A stretch of DNA of 64,000 nt from Palaemon carinicauda (taxonomy: Eukaryota > Arthropoda > Malacostraca > Decapoda > Palaemonidae): the NCBI RefSeq assembly GCF_036898095.1, contig NC_090746.1, positions 104,722,331-104,786,330 of the forward strand, in the 5' to 3' direction. Position numbers and translations under genes: made by a program. Shown in pieces: positions 33,644 to 46,635 of the stretch; position 1 is the first letter of the stretch, and each line of letters starts with the position of its first letter. The notes beneath the pieces were generated by a model. That model saw only the letters and a program-made list of their open reading frames with translations. It did not search any database and was not told the origin of the DNA.

Positions 33644-35882
33644 ATGGATTTTGCTTAAGGTTGATCATTTCTCATTGGTTAATTGTTGATTGTTTGGTGA
33701 GTTGGAAATGGTAGCGTTGAGGAGTTGAGGCTTTCTATAAAATTCAAAGGATATCTAGCTTGAAACTTCATTCATAATCAAGTCTCGAGACATGACAGTT
33801 AAAACTTTTGAAAATTTCATTTCACTTTCCACGATAGGTTTATTGTGATTTTTATCTGGAAAATTTGAATCTAATTCTGAGATGAGATGATGATATCTCA
33901 GCTTAGTTTTCTTTAGATTTCAATTTTTTTCTGAAGGAGGTTTGCCTCCTCTTCAAAGAATAGTTATAGTCATTCTGCTCCATGGGTTACTGGAAGTTTT
34001 GAGATTCTAAATATTTGAAGAAATAAATGATTTGATTAAACCAGTAGCTACCAATATATAATTCTTGATTATGGTAATAATTTCTTTTGTCGGTTTCTAG
34101 GGATATTATCCGTAAGGACACCTCTTTATCAATGCTTTTCTTATTGTTAATTGTAAAGATGTTTAAGAAAATTAGGTAAACGGTTATGATCTTGCCATAT
34201 CAATTCAAAATATTTTCCTTGATACTTAGATTGGCAAAGTTTAACTAGGCTTTTTTATGTTTCAGGATAATTCCTGTCTTGAGGAAGTTTTTAGGCCATT
34301 CCACCTTACCGTTTTGAAAGGGCCAGTTTGCTTTCAATAGATTTAATTTTTTTTTTTACTTGCATCTTTGTGAGGGAGTGATACGGCCTGGTTTAAAGTA
34401 TCACAGAATAAATTTAGGTATCCTGTGTGTTTCATCTTGGGTCTGTTGAGTTACTTTGGGCAATCCTTGCTCTATTGAGTTGTTTGTGAGCAATCTTTGT
34501 TCACAGTTTTGTCAGATAATTTTGAATTAAAGACCTTTTTCGGTCACTTCGTGGTATAAAGGGCTTTCTTTTGGATTCAGGCTTTTTTGTGGCACTTTCT
34601 TTTTGAAAAGTCTTGCACAATTCCCCTTATTTGTATATTTTTTTCTTCTGGGCAAAGATTCACCAAGCTTTTATGATTATACTCCTTAGATCTCATTTGC
34701 TTAAAATTTCATTTGTAGCATTCCTTGATCTATGGAGTTATCTGAGGAACTTTTCAGTCAAGGATTGTAGAGAAATTCAGGATCTTCAAGGTTCTTTGGG
34801 TTATTTGGGATACTCATTAGTTTAGGAAGTAATTTTAGGATTCTTTATCCATGGAATTATTCAAGTTGTTTCTTGATTCAATAAGCTATCTGGGTCACTA
34901 ATTTGATTTACCTATTTCGAGTATTCCCTTGTGTGCAGAATTTTTTGTACCGCACACTGGTTTACTCAGGACATCACTTTGTCTATGGTGATATTTTGTC
35001 CTCATTTTTTTGTCCATTTATTTATTCATGACCCTTCTTGGTCTTTGAAATTATTTTTAGACACTACTCTTTAGTGTTATTTAGAACACTTCAATGAAGT
35101 TTTCGTGGGGACTTATTGTGATCTAGAAGTTATTTGGGCACTATATTGCCTATAAAATGCGTTAGAGTAATCCTTTCTGTGTGGAGTTATTCACTACACA
35201 ACTTGGTCTAAGGAGCTACTTTATACAATCATTGGATTGATTATTTCATGTCTCTCATTGTTTTCTTGTTTCTATTCAACTGGTTCCTTTTTTTTTTTTT
35301 TTAATCACTTGTTTTCAAGAGTTCCAGTTTTCTTGTCAATCTTAAGGCCCCAGACTTATTTGACATTGCTCTGTGAATTAAGATATAATTGATGAAGTCT
35401 TTGTAATTGGTGTAATTAAGATTTATACACATTTCTGATAATTTTGCATTTATTTTTATGGGGGGTGGGGGGTATTTTAAAGAGAACTTCAGTATTAATG
35501 GAATTCAAGATATGTTGCTCACATGTAGCTCCTTAAATTTTTTTTCCTATGCTATCTGCCAAACTATCATAGATTTACTTCATCCCCTTTTGTTTCTTAA
35601 ACAAGAAAATATTAAAAGAATATTCTATAAATTTCTTGTATAGTGCTAAATGCAAACCTTGAACAATAGTTAACTTTTGCTTCCCTTTCATTGAAAATGA
35701 TATATTCCTTTTTAAAAGTCCGTTTTCTAAGGATTAAAACAAACTAGAATACTTCTTTTAATTTTTATATTAAAGATAAAGAAGAGTATGGTATCTTGTA
35801 TTTCTTATACTGAATATTAATCGAACTTCAACACAATAACAAATCCTCCCTTTGCCTGTTGCAATGCTTTGTAACAGTTAAT

Positions 35883-35883
<1 letters not shown>
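33644..35883. other. T-rich non-coding stretch with faint periodicity
   Basis: No gene. Between about 34430 and 35290 phrases resembling TTGGTCTATGGAGTTATTTG recur every few tens of bases (for example 34720-34745, 34845-34860, 35190-35220), which looks like a very old tandem repeat. T homopolymers occur at about 35289-35303. Confidence 0.4.

Positions 35884-35959
<76 letters not shown>
35884..35959. repeat. (CT)n microsatellite
   Basis: An almost uninterrupted CT tract of about 76 bp on the plus strand. Confidence 0.95.
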
Positions 35960-35962
<3 letters not shown>

Positions 35963-36238
35963 TTTGACGAGAAATTAAAGAACTTACCGTCACTGAGGCA
36001 ATGAAGAGGCCACCTAATGAAACAATAGATTAAATGGTATAGAAAGTGATGGAATATAGGTCAGTGACAATCCATTGAAAAAGGAGATTATGAAACACCA
36101 GTTGGGATACTAAAGGTCATAAGATTAAAGTTATTGAAAGGCTAGATATGAAAGGAAATATATTGTTTCTTTAATGGTGTAGGGCCATCAGTGTACCTTC
36201 GGCAGTCCATTGTAGGCATTAATTAGTGGTCTTTTCAA

Positions 36239-37310
36239 CATTCCTTCTGACCCTACTTGTAATTGTACATTCCTTCTGCCCCTACTGCACTTACACGTTC
36301 TTTCTAACTCTACCTACACTTGTACAGTCCTTTTGACCCTACCTGCACTTGCCCGTTCCTTCTGACCCTATCTGCACTTGAACGTTCCTTCTGACCCTAC
36401 CTGCATTTCCACGTTCCTTCTGACCCTACCTGCACTTGAACGTTCCTTCTGACCCTACCTGCATTTCCACGTTCCTTTCTGACCCTACCTGCATTTCCAC
36501 GTTCCTTCTGACCCTACCTGCACTTGAACGTTCCTTCTGACCCTACCTGCATTTCCACGTTCCTTCTGACTGTACCTGCCCTCTCACGTTCCTTATAACC
36601 CTACCTGTACTTGCATGTTAATTCTGACCTACCTGCATTTGCACATTCCTCCTGACCCTACCTGCACTTATACGTTCCTTCTGACCCTACCTGCACTTAT
36701 ACGTTCCTTTTGACCCTACCTGCACTTATACGTTACTTCTGACCCTACCTACACTTACACGTTTCTTCTGGCCCTAACTGTGCTTGCACGTTCCTTCTGA
36801 CCCTAATTTCACCAGCACGTTCCTTCTGAACCTAATTTTACCAGCACGTTTCTTCTGACCCTACCTGGACTTGTACATTCCTTCTGACATTACTTACACT
36901 TGCATGTTCCGTCTGATCCTACCTACACTTGCACATTCCTTCTGACCCTACCTACACTTACACGTTTCTTCTGACCCTAACTTAACTTGCACGTTCCTTC
37001 TGACCCTAACTTAACTTGCACGTTCCTTCTGACCCTAACTTCACCTGCACGTTCCTTCTGACCCTACCTGTACTTATACATTCCTTCTGACACTACTTAC
37101 ACTTGCACGTTCCTTCTGATCCTACCTAAACTTACATGTTCCTTCTGACCTAACATGCACTTGCAGGTTCTTTCTGACCCTACCTACACTGGCACATTCC
37201 TTCTGACCAAACCTTCACTTACATGTTACTTCTGACCATACCTACACTTACACGTTTCTTCTGACCCTACCTGCATTTCCACGTTCCTTCTGACCTTACC
37301 TGATAAATAT
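36239..37310. repeat. 28-bp minisatellite array
   Basis: About 38 head-to-tail copies of a roughly 28-bp unit, consensus CCTTCTGACCCTACCTGCAC plus TTGCACGTT, with mild divergence. Near-identical runs at 36350-36560 suggest recent local expansion. It has no coding signal and is strongly pyrimidine-biased on the plus strand. Confidence 0.95.
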
Positions 37311-37925
37311 TAGTATATTAGAAATAAAGAACATTTGATGTAATATTGTTGAAATGAAGTAGAGTCTAGCTCATTAGATATTTGTGATTTATGTATGGAA
37401 ATGTACTCTGAAACAAAAAGATTAACTATATCAAAGGTTATAGGTACAGGTTTGTGTTATGGATTTAAGGGGAACATGTATTACGGTATAATATTTGTTA
37501 TGGCAGGTATTAAAGTCAACTCCTAAAATTTTGATTGCTTATCAATAAATCACTAATTGTAGTCCTATTACTTGAAATAAAAGAATCTAAATGGTGTGAC
37601 CGTTGACTGATATTATAAAGGATCACTCGTTAATTAGGAGTTTTAGAAGGCGACCTCAGCTAACAGCTGATTACTAACAATCTTCTACAGTGAACTGCAT
37701 AGTTGGATGGAAATTTTAATTTCTTTAGGTCACTAAAGCCTTAGCGTAAAGTTTATCGGTTTAGCTAAAGGGAGGGAGAAGAGTTTGGAATCATATAGCT
37801 GTGAAAATAAAAGTATATTTGTGATTATATATAAAATATATGGGATGTAAACTAAAGGTATTTAATGACCACTCTAGCCTAAGGATACTCCTTTAAATTC
37901 CAGGTACTTTAAGTAATGTAGCAAT

Positions 37926-37926
<1 letters not shown>
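37311..37926. other. AT-rich spacer
   Basis: Unique-looking AT-rich sequence between the 28-bp minisatellite and the second CT microsatellite. No feature is seen. Confidence 0.5.

Positions 37927-38006
<80 letters not shown>
37927..38006. repeat. (CT)n microsatellite
   Basis: A CT tract of about 80 bp on the plus strand, preceded by GCAATGTT. The first CT tract is preceded by TTAATGTT, so the two may share an ancestral flank. Confidence 0.95.
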
Positions 38007-38008
<2 letters not shown>

Positions 38009-39359
38009 GCTACATGAATATACCTTGAAGAATAACATATTAATTGTTAAAAGTAAAGGGAGGTTTTGTGCTCATTTTCCAATAAGGCTAAATTACGAAG
38101 AAGTTCTCTTTTATTTAAACTTAATGCTCACATCCAATTTCAGATCTCCCACTCCCCATCCTTATCCTTCCTTATCCCAAATTTGGAAATGTTATAAAAA
38201 ATACAAAGATTCTCGCCTCATATGGCCGATGAGTCTCCCACTGGCCCCCTCCTCTTTGAGTATCAGAATATGCCATTTTATTTCTCGCCACAAAAAGGGC
38301 TAAGGGGTCCTTGAGGTAGACCCTGATCCTAACTAGAGTAATCACTTGTTCTTTTAGACTGTTATTGTATTCCCCATGTACAGAAGTTTTTCATTCTTTT
38401 ACTGGTGTCTTGAGAGCTGTAGCTCAATGTGTTACCTTGAATATATTGTACTTGCCAAAGGCCGACAGTCTGTACTTACAAACATGTTGGACTTTAGTTT
38501 GCTTATTGATTTAGCTGTCTTGTTTGTGCAGGTTTTATCCTGAATGCTGAAGTCATGAAACATAATGGCTGTGTTATGCTATTATTAACTTCATCAAAAG
38601 CCTCTAATTCATTAAGTTTGTAATGGTTTATCAGATTTTAGAATTTGGTAAAAATTATGTTGTTTCAATCAAATATTTCAAAATCTTTAAGAAGCTTGTA
38701 TTGTAAAAGGTTATAATGTCAAATGTACAGGTTTTGGTACTATCATTTTCATTTCTAGTAACGCTGTATGCACTTGTGTCAGTGACAAAAACATCAAATT
38801 ATTTTGTTATGATCTGTGTAATGTAAGTAGTGAAAAATCTATCTAATGTAAAAGGGTTGTGATTTAATGTGCTCCAGACATATTTTTGATTTTTTTGAAG
38901 TTAATGTGTAATTGATGGTCACTATTGTTTCTATTTTTTCTTCCATAAAAACTTCAAGTTCAAGTGTAATTAAGATATTGAATTAAAGATTTATGATAAG
39001 TGTACTTAACGTAAGTGTTTCAAGACATTTGGTAAGAGGGTCATTTTGAGGTCTTGCATTTCAGAGCTTTCTATTATGGCGAGATACCTGGGCTCGTTGA
39101 AAAGGTGCACAGCTCGGTTCATAAATTCTATTTTGTTTCTTGTCTCGTGTCGTTTGTGCCCATGACATAAAGAACGGATAAATAACACTTTAATCATTTT
39201 TAGATGAATTGTGTAATAAGTTTTTGAATATGTTATTGTTGACGCAAAAGCTGTCCAGTTGTAGGTGCGTATGTTTGTTCTTTAAAACGTGTGAAAACTT
39301 ATTTGGTATGTAGTATAGGTTTCTAAATCGTTAACAAAAAAATCTTGTCAGGTTTGTGT
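38007..39359. other. AT-rich non-coding stretch
   Basis: No reading frame longer than about 90 codons and no recognisable domain. Short frames here show no conserved motif and are not called. Confidence 0.5.
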
Positions 39360-41216
39360 GCTTTCATCTTTACCTCTTCCTTTCCATCTTTTAACGTTAC
39401 ATCCGCCTTTCCTCCCTTCAACTTAACCTCCTCTTCTCCAGCCTTCAATTTTATCTCCTTTTTGCCTTTAACTTTACCACCTCCTTTCCTATTTTTGACT
39501 TTACTTCCCCCTTTCCTGCCTTCAACTTTACCTCCGCCTTTCCTGCCTTCAACTTTACCTCCGCCTTTTCTGCCTTCAACTTTACCACCTCCTTTTCTGC
39601 CTTCAACTTTACCACCTCCTTTTCTGCCTTCAACTTTACCACCTCCTTTTCTACCTTCAACTTTACCCCCTCCTTTCCTACTTCCAAATTTAACTCCTCC
39701 TTTCCTGTTTTCAACTTTACCTCCTCCTTTCCTGTCTTCAACTTTACCTCCTCCTTTCCTGCTTTTAACTTTGCCTTCTCCATTCCTGCTTTTAACTTTG
39801 CCTTCTCCATTCCTGCCTTCAACTTTACCTCCTTCTTTCCTGCTTTTAACTATACCTTCTACTTTCCTGCCTTTAACTTTACCCCCTCCTTTCATGCCTT
39901 TAACTATACCTCCTCCTTTCATGTCTTTAACTTTACCTCCTCTATTCATGCCTTTAGCTTTACCACCTCCTTTCCTGCCTTCAACTTTACCTTCTCCTTT
40001 CATGCCTTTAACTTTATCTCCTACTTTCCTGCCTTTAACTTTACCTCCTCCTTGTTTCCTGCCTTCAACTTTACCTCCTCCTTTCCTGCTTTTAACTTTA
40101 CCTTCTCCTTTCCTGCCTTTAACTTTACCTCCTCCTTTCCTACCTTCAACTCTACCTCCTCCTTTCCTGCCTTTAACTTTACCTCCTCCTTTCTTGCTTT
40201 TAACTTTACCTCCTCATTTCATGCCTTTAACTTTACCTCCTCCTTTCATGCCTTCAACTTCACCACCTCCTTTCCTGCCTTTAGCTTTACCTCCTCCTTG
40301 CATGCCTTCAACTTTACCTCCTCCTTTCTTGCTATTAATTTTACCTCCTCCTTTCATGCCCTTAACTGTACCTCCTCCTTTCATGCCCTTAACTGTACCT
40401 CCTCCTTTCCTGCCTTCAACTTTACCTTCTCCTTTCCTGCCTTCAACTTTACCTTCTCCTTTCCTGCCTTCAACTTTATCTCCTCCTTTCCTGCCTTCAA
40501 CTTTACTTCCTCCTTTCCTGCCTTCAACTTTACTTCCTCCTTTCCTGCCTTCAAATTTACCTCCTCCTTTCCTGCCTTCAACTTTACCTCCTCCTTTCCT
40601 GCCTTCAACTTTACTTCCTCTTTTCCTGCCTTTAACTTTACCTTCTCCTTTCCTGCCTTCAACTTTAACTTCTTCTTTTCTGCCTTCAGCTCTACCTTCT
40701 CTTTTCCTGCCTTCAACTTTACCTCCTCCTTTTATGCCTTAAACTTTACCTTCTCCTTCCCTGCCTTCAACTTTACCACCTCCTTTCCTGCCTTCAACTT
40801 TACCTCCTCCTTTCCTGCCTTCAACTTTACCTTGTCCTTTCCTGCCTTCAACTTACCTCCTCCTTTGATGGGTACCTCCCCCTTTGATGGGTACCTCCCC
40901 CTTTGATGGGTACCTCCTCCTTTTCTGCCTTTAACTTTATCCCTTCCTTTCCTGCCTTTAACTTTGCCTCTTCCTTTCCCGCCTTTAACTTTACCTCTTC
41001 CTTTCCTGCTTTCAACTTTCACTCCTCCTTTCCTGCCTTCAACTTTACCTCCTCCTTTCCTGCCTTTAACTTTACCTCTTCCTTTCCTGCCTTCAACTTT
41101 CACTCCTCCTTTCCTGCCTTCAACTTTACCTCTTCCTTTCCTGCCTTCAACTTTACCTCCTCCTTTGAAAGGTACCTCCTCCACTCCTCCCTTCATTCTT
41201 CCTTCTTGCACTCCAA
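39360..41216. repeat. 27-bp minisatellite array
   Basis: About 65 copies of a 27-bp unit, consensus CCTTTCCTGCCTTCAACTTT plus ACCTCCT. The period is divisible by three, so several plus and minus frames stay open (up to 465 codons as nine-residue FLPSTLPPP repeats; KEEVKLKAG on the minus strand). A different 19-bp unit (CCTTTGATGGGTACCTCCC) appears three times at about 40861-40916. All frames are explained by the array. Confidence 0.95.
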
Positions 41217-44200
41217 TCTCTTATAGCTTTTACTTCAAAATGTACCAGTAGAGTCTTCCCCAGGTTGCACTTGGGAACTAAATGACCTCACAGGTTCAAG
41301 CGCTGGGTTATATCCTTAAATTAAATCCAGTCTTCCTCATCAAAATTCGAATCACAGAATTCCACGTCAATTTTTTTTTCTGTTGGTAGCAAAACAAGTC
41401 GGTTTTAAGTCACCCTTACTGTCTCAGTTGGTTATGCATCGCACATTGGTTTAACAAAAGGATTAAAATCGTGTAAATTTAGATCCCAAATATTAAAATG
41501 TGATTTAATTGTGATGATAAATTGCAGATACGGATTATTGAGACTTTGTGCCGAGATATTGTTAAGATTTCCACTGCAAGGAATGAGGAATTGTTCTGCT
41601 ATTATTGAGTGAATGATGCGAGATTCTTATGGAGAACTTAGGTAGATTATTTGCCCATTTCCCTTTAATAGATCATGTCCCAAGGTAGGTAAGGGAAGTT
41701 TATTTATTTTTTTTTTTTTTTGGGGGGGGGGGTTTCTTAAAGTTAGACTGAAAGGATTTTAGTTACAGCTATCTTTATGTAGATGTATAGGAATTAAGAT
41801 AGAAGGCCTTTCATTTAGAATTAGGGTGAGTTTTGGATTGTAATTTACGTGTCTTAGCTTATGGAGAAATTATACTAAACTATGTGAAAAGGTGTAATTA
41901 TCCTCTATTCATCTAGCGAGTACAGCACTCAGTTAGTCAGTTTAAAAAAAAAAAAAATTAAGAGAGTAGAATCCTCAGCTTGAATATGCAGAACATATAG
42001 TAAATACTTTGTTTTTTGAAATAGTAATCTTATAATGTAAAAAAAATGTATTGAGTACAAAAGTCGCTCCAAAATTTAGTATTTACCTAAATATTATAGA
42101 TTTTTTGAGATAGCTATGTATTTAACTAGAAGTTTTAAATTTTTATATGCATTTACACATTTGTTTTTGAAGAGCATATTATTTTCTCGACTTTAGTTTT
42201 GAGTTATTAATAATGTGATTTGCTGAACTATCTAAGGAGAAAACTTCAGTTATCTTAGTCACCGAAAAAATGATAGAATATTATAATTTATATTTTCGTT
42301 CAGAGATTTGAGTTTGATGCTTCGCTCTTTATTATTATATATTTTCCTAACACTAATCTTCGTGAATAGAAAGTATAATTCTTGGTCCTGTGTTTCTTTA
42401 TTATGAAAAAGATTCTATTTTCATACCTATTCTAAATAAAAATACGTAATGAATTTAATATTATTAAATGTCATCATGTTTGTGAACTATTGGGTATTAT
42501 AGATAATTAAATATTTAATAACGTAAAGATATATTTTCCTTCGTTGGTAATCTTTTTTTTTTTTCAGCGGTCTTACATTGAAAAGTATTTGGGAGCTCAG
42601 AGACCCACTTGTTCCAAATGATACTAAAATGTTATCTTTCATTTAATATCTGTTTATCTTGTGTCAGTTTTCAGTAGAGACTGTTATACTCGGCGAACAT
42701 TATCTCCGTCTGTCTCACTTATGTCTGAGCTCATTTTGGCAACTTTATAAAGAAATTCAAAAGTTCATTTCAGGTTGGGTTAATCTAGTCTACTGAGGGA
42801 CAAAAGTCCAGAAAGTATCAAATTATTTTGATTACTAAAATTAGCTTGATCATAACTATTTTGACCGTAAATTGTTGTGATATATTAAATTACACAGGAC
42901 CTGCGTAAAATACGTAATTAATAAAGAATCATCGTCTTTGATTAATTATTGGCCGAGGATACATTAGTCAGGAAATACACGCTCGTGATAGTATAGTAAG
43001 AGATTATAAGATGAGTGAATTATGAATAATTATAAGATAATGATAGTATATTAAGGGCTTATAAGCTGAGGATAGTATATAATAGTAAGGTATTATAAGC
43101 TGAAGATAGTATATGAAAGGATCAAAAGCTAAGGATAGTATGAAGTAGGGTTAACTTTATTTCATTTTATAGGTGTATAAGACAACCTACTTAAATTGCA
43201 TATTTTGTGGGTATTGGTTTTAGGCCTAATTTTTTTTTATTAGGACTTATGTCAACTGTGGATTAAAACTTAATCCACCTCAAACTGTAGGTAAATATTG
43301 AATTGGAATATGTTTCTTAAAACTGCCATCTGCACGTATAAAGCAAGCCATTTTCATAAGTTGTCTTAATAGTTTCGTTAACTTCGAGAAGTGTTTCAGG
43401 TTGAACTCGCTTTCTAGGGTTTGCATTCAAAAACTTTATTACACAGCTAAAGTGATTCAGGTGTCCACGTGTAAGGTGAATGCGTACTTCGGTCCGATCT
43501 GACTGTCTGCTGGGAGGAGTAGCAAGGATGGTCAGGGCAGTAGCCTTGCACGTCTTCTTCTCTTTTACCTGACTCAATCATGTGCATTAAATGGGACGAG
43601 ACAGGGAGGCTAATTGGCATTTGTGAATCTTGTCTGCTATTCACTGAGCTTCAGGTGTCTGTAGTAATGGATCGTTCTGAAATTGCATAAAGACCTTAAA
43701 ATGACTCTTTTGCTTCTTTTAGATTTTTATTTGCTTTCCATTCTAGAATTATCCTTATTTTTTCATGTCCAAGTGTATAATTTCATGTCATTATAGAATT
43801 AATGTAGCTGTAATCGCTGGAATCTGCTTTATAGAGAAGTGAATTGTGACATAAATATTTTACCATTAACTTCAGGAGAGCTCAAAACTATTCCTGAAGT
43901 CATTAAATTACAATCCTGATATCGTTGTTGTAAAATTATCAATAAAAAACAGAAAAAAAGAAGGAAAAGGAAAGCATTCAAGGGCCTAGTAACTGCTTCC
44001 TGAAAAAGATAATTGCATTAAGTTTCTGGTTACTAGGTGGGACAGGGGATGGCCTTGGTGGGCTTTCCTTTTCCTTTTTTTTTTATTAATAATTTTATCT
44101 CACTATTAGAGAAAGCACTACTTACTTACACAATCATAAAATATTTAAACCCAAATGCTGAGCTTCAAATGCACCAAACAGTTGTTCATAAAAAGTAAAC

Positions 44201-45216
44201 GGACACTGACCAGAAAACAAAGAAAACCGGACGTTTTGTCAGTCACAGCACCATATTGGTTCAAGGGTGACTCTTCTAAGTCTTTCTTGGTCGGATTGTG
44301 AGCTTTGTGTATGACAAATGTTACATTTTCTTTGAATCTAGGGCATTTAAAGCTTTCAGAAAATGGGGTTTCATGAATCTGATGCATATATGTCATTGAC
44401 TTCATAGTGTTTGTATTTCAAATGTAAAAAAGAAAAAAAAATGATTACACTGAAACCTTTCTCATGTTTGGCATTTGATCTTCTACAATAAAAGTCTTAA
44501 ACAAATTTCTAAGTTTTTCTTCATACAGTGTTAATTGGAAGCTTAGTTACATATTTAGGTATACTTTTCTACCTACAATTTATATCTAATAGCTTCAAGA
44601 TTGAATGAAATTCAGAGGCTTTTGAGGAATATTAACTAATGCAAGCAAGACCATTACTATCAAGACTTTATTAAAGATGAAACCTACTTGACAGTCAGCT
44701 GGATCAAGAAGTGGACTTTGGTCCACGAGGGAATAAGAGGCAGTTCGGCCATCTTGACTATGTACTTTATATTCATGAAACACTGGTACTGTTACTGCTG
44801 CTCTCACCCCACCAGTTGGGGAGTGAATAAACTTTGTACATGGGGGATCAACAACAGTCCAGGACACGTGACCTGTTGGGGGAGAGGACTATTTCATGAA
44901 CCTTTTAGCCGTTTTTCGGGGGGGGGGGGGGGAATAAGGCATTTGCTGGTGCTTGAAGTTGTAGGGGGCCGCTTAGAGAGAATACTCGGTCATATGAGGT
45001 TTAATATAGGGAGAATACTCCTAGTCATTGGATTTTCGTTTTTTTTTTCGTTTTCTTTGTGTTACCAGGGGAAACTAAATTAAAGAATGAGAATACTTTA
45101 TATGCATTTTATTTTATAATTCCTCTGATGTTACAAAGTTATTGTAAAATTATTATCTTTACAAGGTATGCTAAAAACAATGATCAATTAAAAGTTGTTA
45201 CATATAGCAAATTAAT
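41217..45216. other. AT-rich non-coding stretch
   Basis: No supported gene. Local features: G homopolymers at about 41721-41731 and 44919-44932, and a loose 40-bp repeat with GATAGTATA and TTATAAGCTGA at about 42985-43140. Short minus frames at 43317-43577 and 44145-44405 and overlapping frames at 44595-45083 have no splice context or motif I can identify. Confidence 0.5.
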
Positions 45217-46635
45217 TTGTAAATAATAAGAGCTACTTTATGAGTTCTGTTTCATAAAAAAATAATTGGTATACACGAAAATGTTTAAAACACAAGAGGT
45301 AAGAGTTTTTAATGATAATTTATCGCAAAAAGTGACATACTCTGCTAATAGTATAACTACATATATGGGATAAGTAAAAGTAAGTGGCCCAACATTTTGA
45401 CGGAAGTAATGTGTGTATTACTGACTACTTTATTCATATCCTAGGTTCATTTGGTCAGAAAGCAGGAAGAAGTTTATTAAAGATATTGTGAAACAGGCAG
45501 TTATATGACTAATTAGAATTAACTTCATTCACAACAGAAATAAGACATCTTAAGCTGAGTACAGGTAATTGTTTTATTCAGCAAGGTGGTGTGGGCGTCA
45601 ATCTATTCTGAATATCCTTTCATTAATGGTAAAGCCTATTTTTCTTATTTTCAAAATTGAAATTGATAGGTAAGACCAGTCTTGTACGATAGAGCTCGAC
45701 TCTGGAAAATTTCTGCTGAGCAAACTATTCTATTTGCCCAATAAAGGCAAGCAAAAGTCTGACAGACAGTGTCTCTAGTATTGATATTACTAACAAGGTG
45801 AGCCTAAGCACATCAAATTACCCTTTTTTGGAAATAGTCTACTAAACAAAAGTTGTTCAGAGAATCATAAGACTATATTTTTATCTCAGCTTTGAGAAAT
45901 GAACAAAACCTTAGGCTTCAACACTTCTTATGAGTGAAGCAGATTTTGTGCGTTTCTCAAAACTAAGATAGAAATATAAGTCACGAGTCTCTGAACCTTT
46001 GTTCAGTAGGCTATTTCCAAATAAACCTAGTTCCATTTGTACAAGTTCACATTCATAATAATATTGATACCAAAGGCAACGACAGACACTTTGCTTGCCT
46101 CTATAGGTCAAATGAGGTATTTCTTGGATTAGTTTACTCAGTAAAAGTTTTAGTCAAGCTCTATTGTATATGTCTTGTCTTACCTATCTTTTTACTTTTG
46201 AAAATAACCAAAACCTTATACTTTACCATTAATGATGGGGGATATTGAAATCTAATAAAGCACACACCACCTTGCTAAACTCCATAATTGCTCAACTTAC
46301 GACGTCTCATTTCTGTTATGAGCGAGGAAGATTATTCTAATTAGATATCCTAATATCTTTTACACAACATCATGAATAAACCTTTCCAGTTTCCCGACTA
46401 TAATGATCCTAAGATAAGCATAAAGTATTCAGTAATACCCATATTACTGACGTCAAAATGTTGGGCTATCTACCTTTACTTATCCAATATACATAGTTAT
46501 ACTAATGACAGAGGGATGTAATTTTTTGGCCATAAATTATCATCAAAAACTCTGCCTCCTGTACTTTAAATATTTTCGAGTATACCAATTATTCTTAAGC
46601 AATAGAACTTAACAAGTAGATCCTATTATTTACAA
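45217..46635. repeat. 1.42-kb imperfect palindrome (fold-back element)
   Basis: The left arm (45217 to about 45918) and right arm (about 45936 to 46635) are reverse complements with scattered differences. Anchors: TTGTAAATAATA at 45217 against TATTATTTACAA at 46624; GCCCAACATTTTGAC at 45387 against GTCAAAATGTTGGGC at 46452; GCTTC at 45915 against GAAGC at 45936. All give the same centre near 45927. There is no transposase and no clear target duplication, so it could be a fold-back transposon, a MITE with very long inverted repeats, or a local inverted duplication. Confidence 0.85.

Noticed and set aside
36239..37310. CRISPR-like array
   Set aside because: Units are contiguous with no unique spacers, and the genome is eukaryotic; this is a minisatellite.
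39345..40906. Long plus frames (465 and 284 codons) and minus frames in the 27-bp array
   Set aside because: The tandem unit is a multiple of three and has no stops in several frames, so length carries no evidence of coding; there is no start context, splice site or non-repeat domain.
43317..45083. Short frames at 43317-43577 (-), 44145-44405 (-), 44595-44867 (-) and 44688-45083 (+)
   Set aside because: No splice context, no motif, overlapping antisense frames, and lengths reachable by chance over several kilobases.
45911..46111. 66-codon minus frame in the palindrome
   Set aside because: It falls in the palindrome arm and has no counterpart frame in the other arm or any motif.
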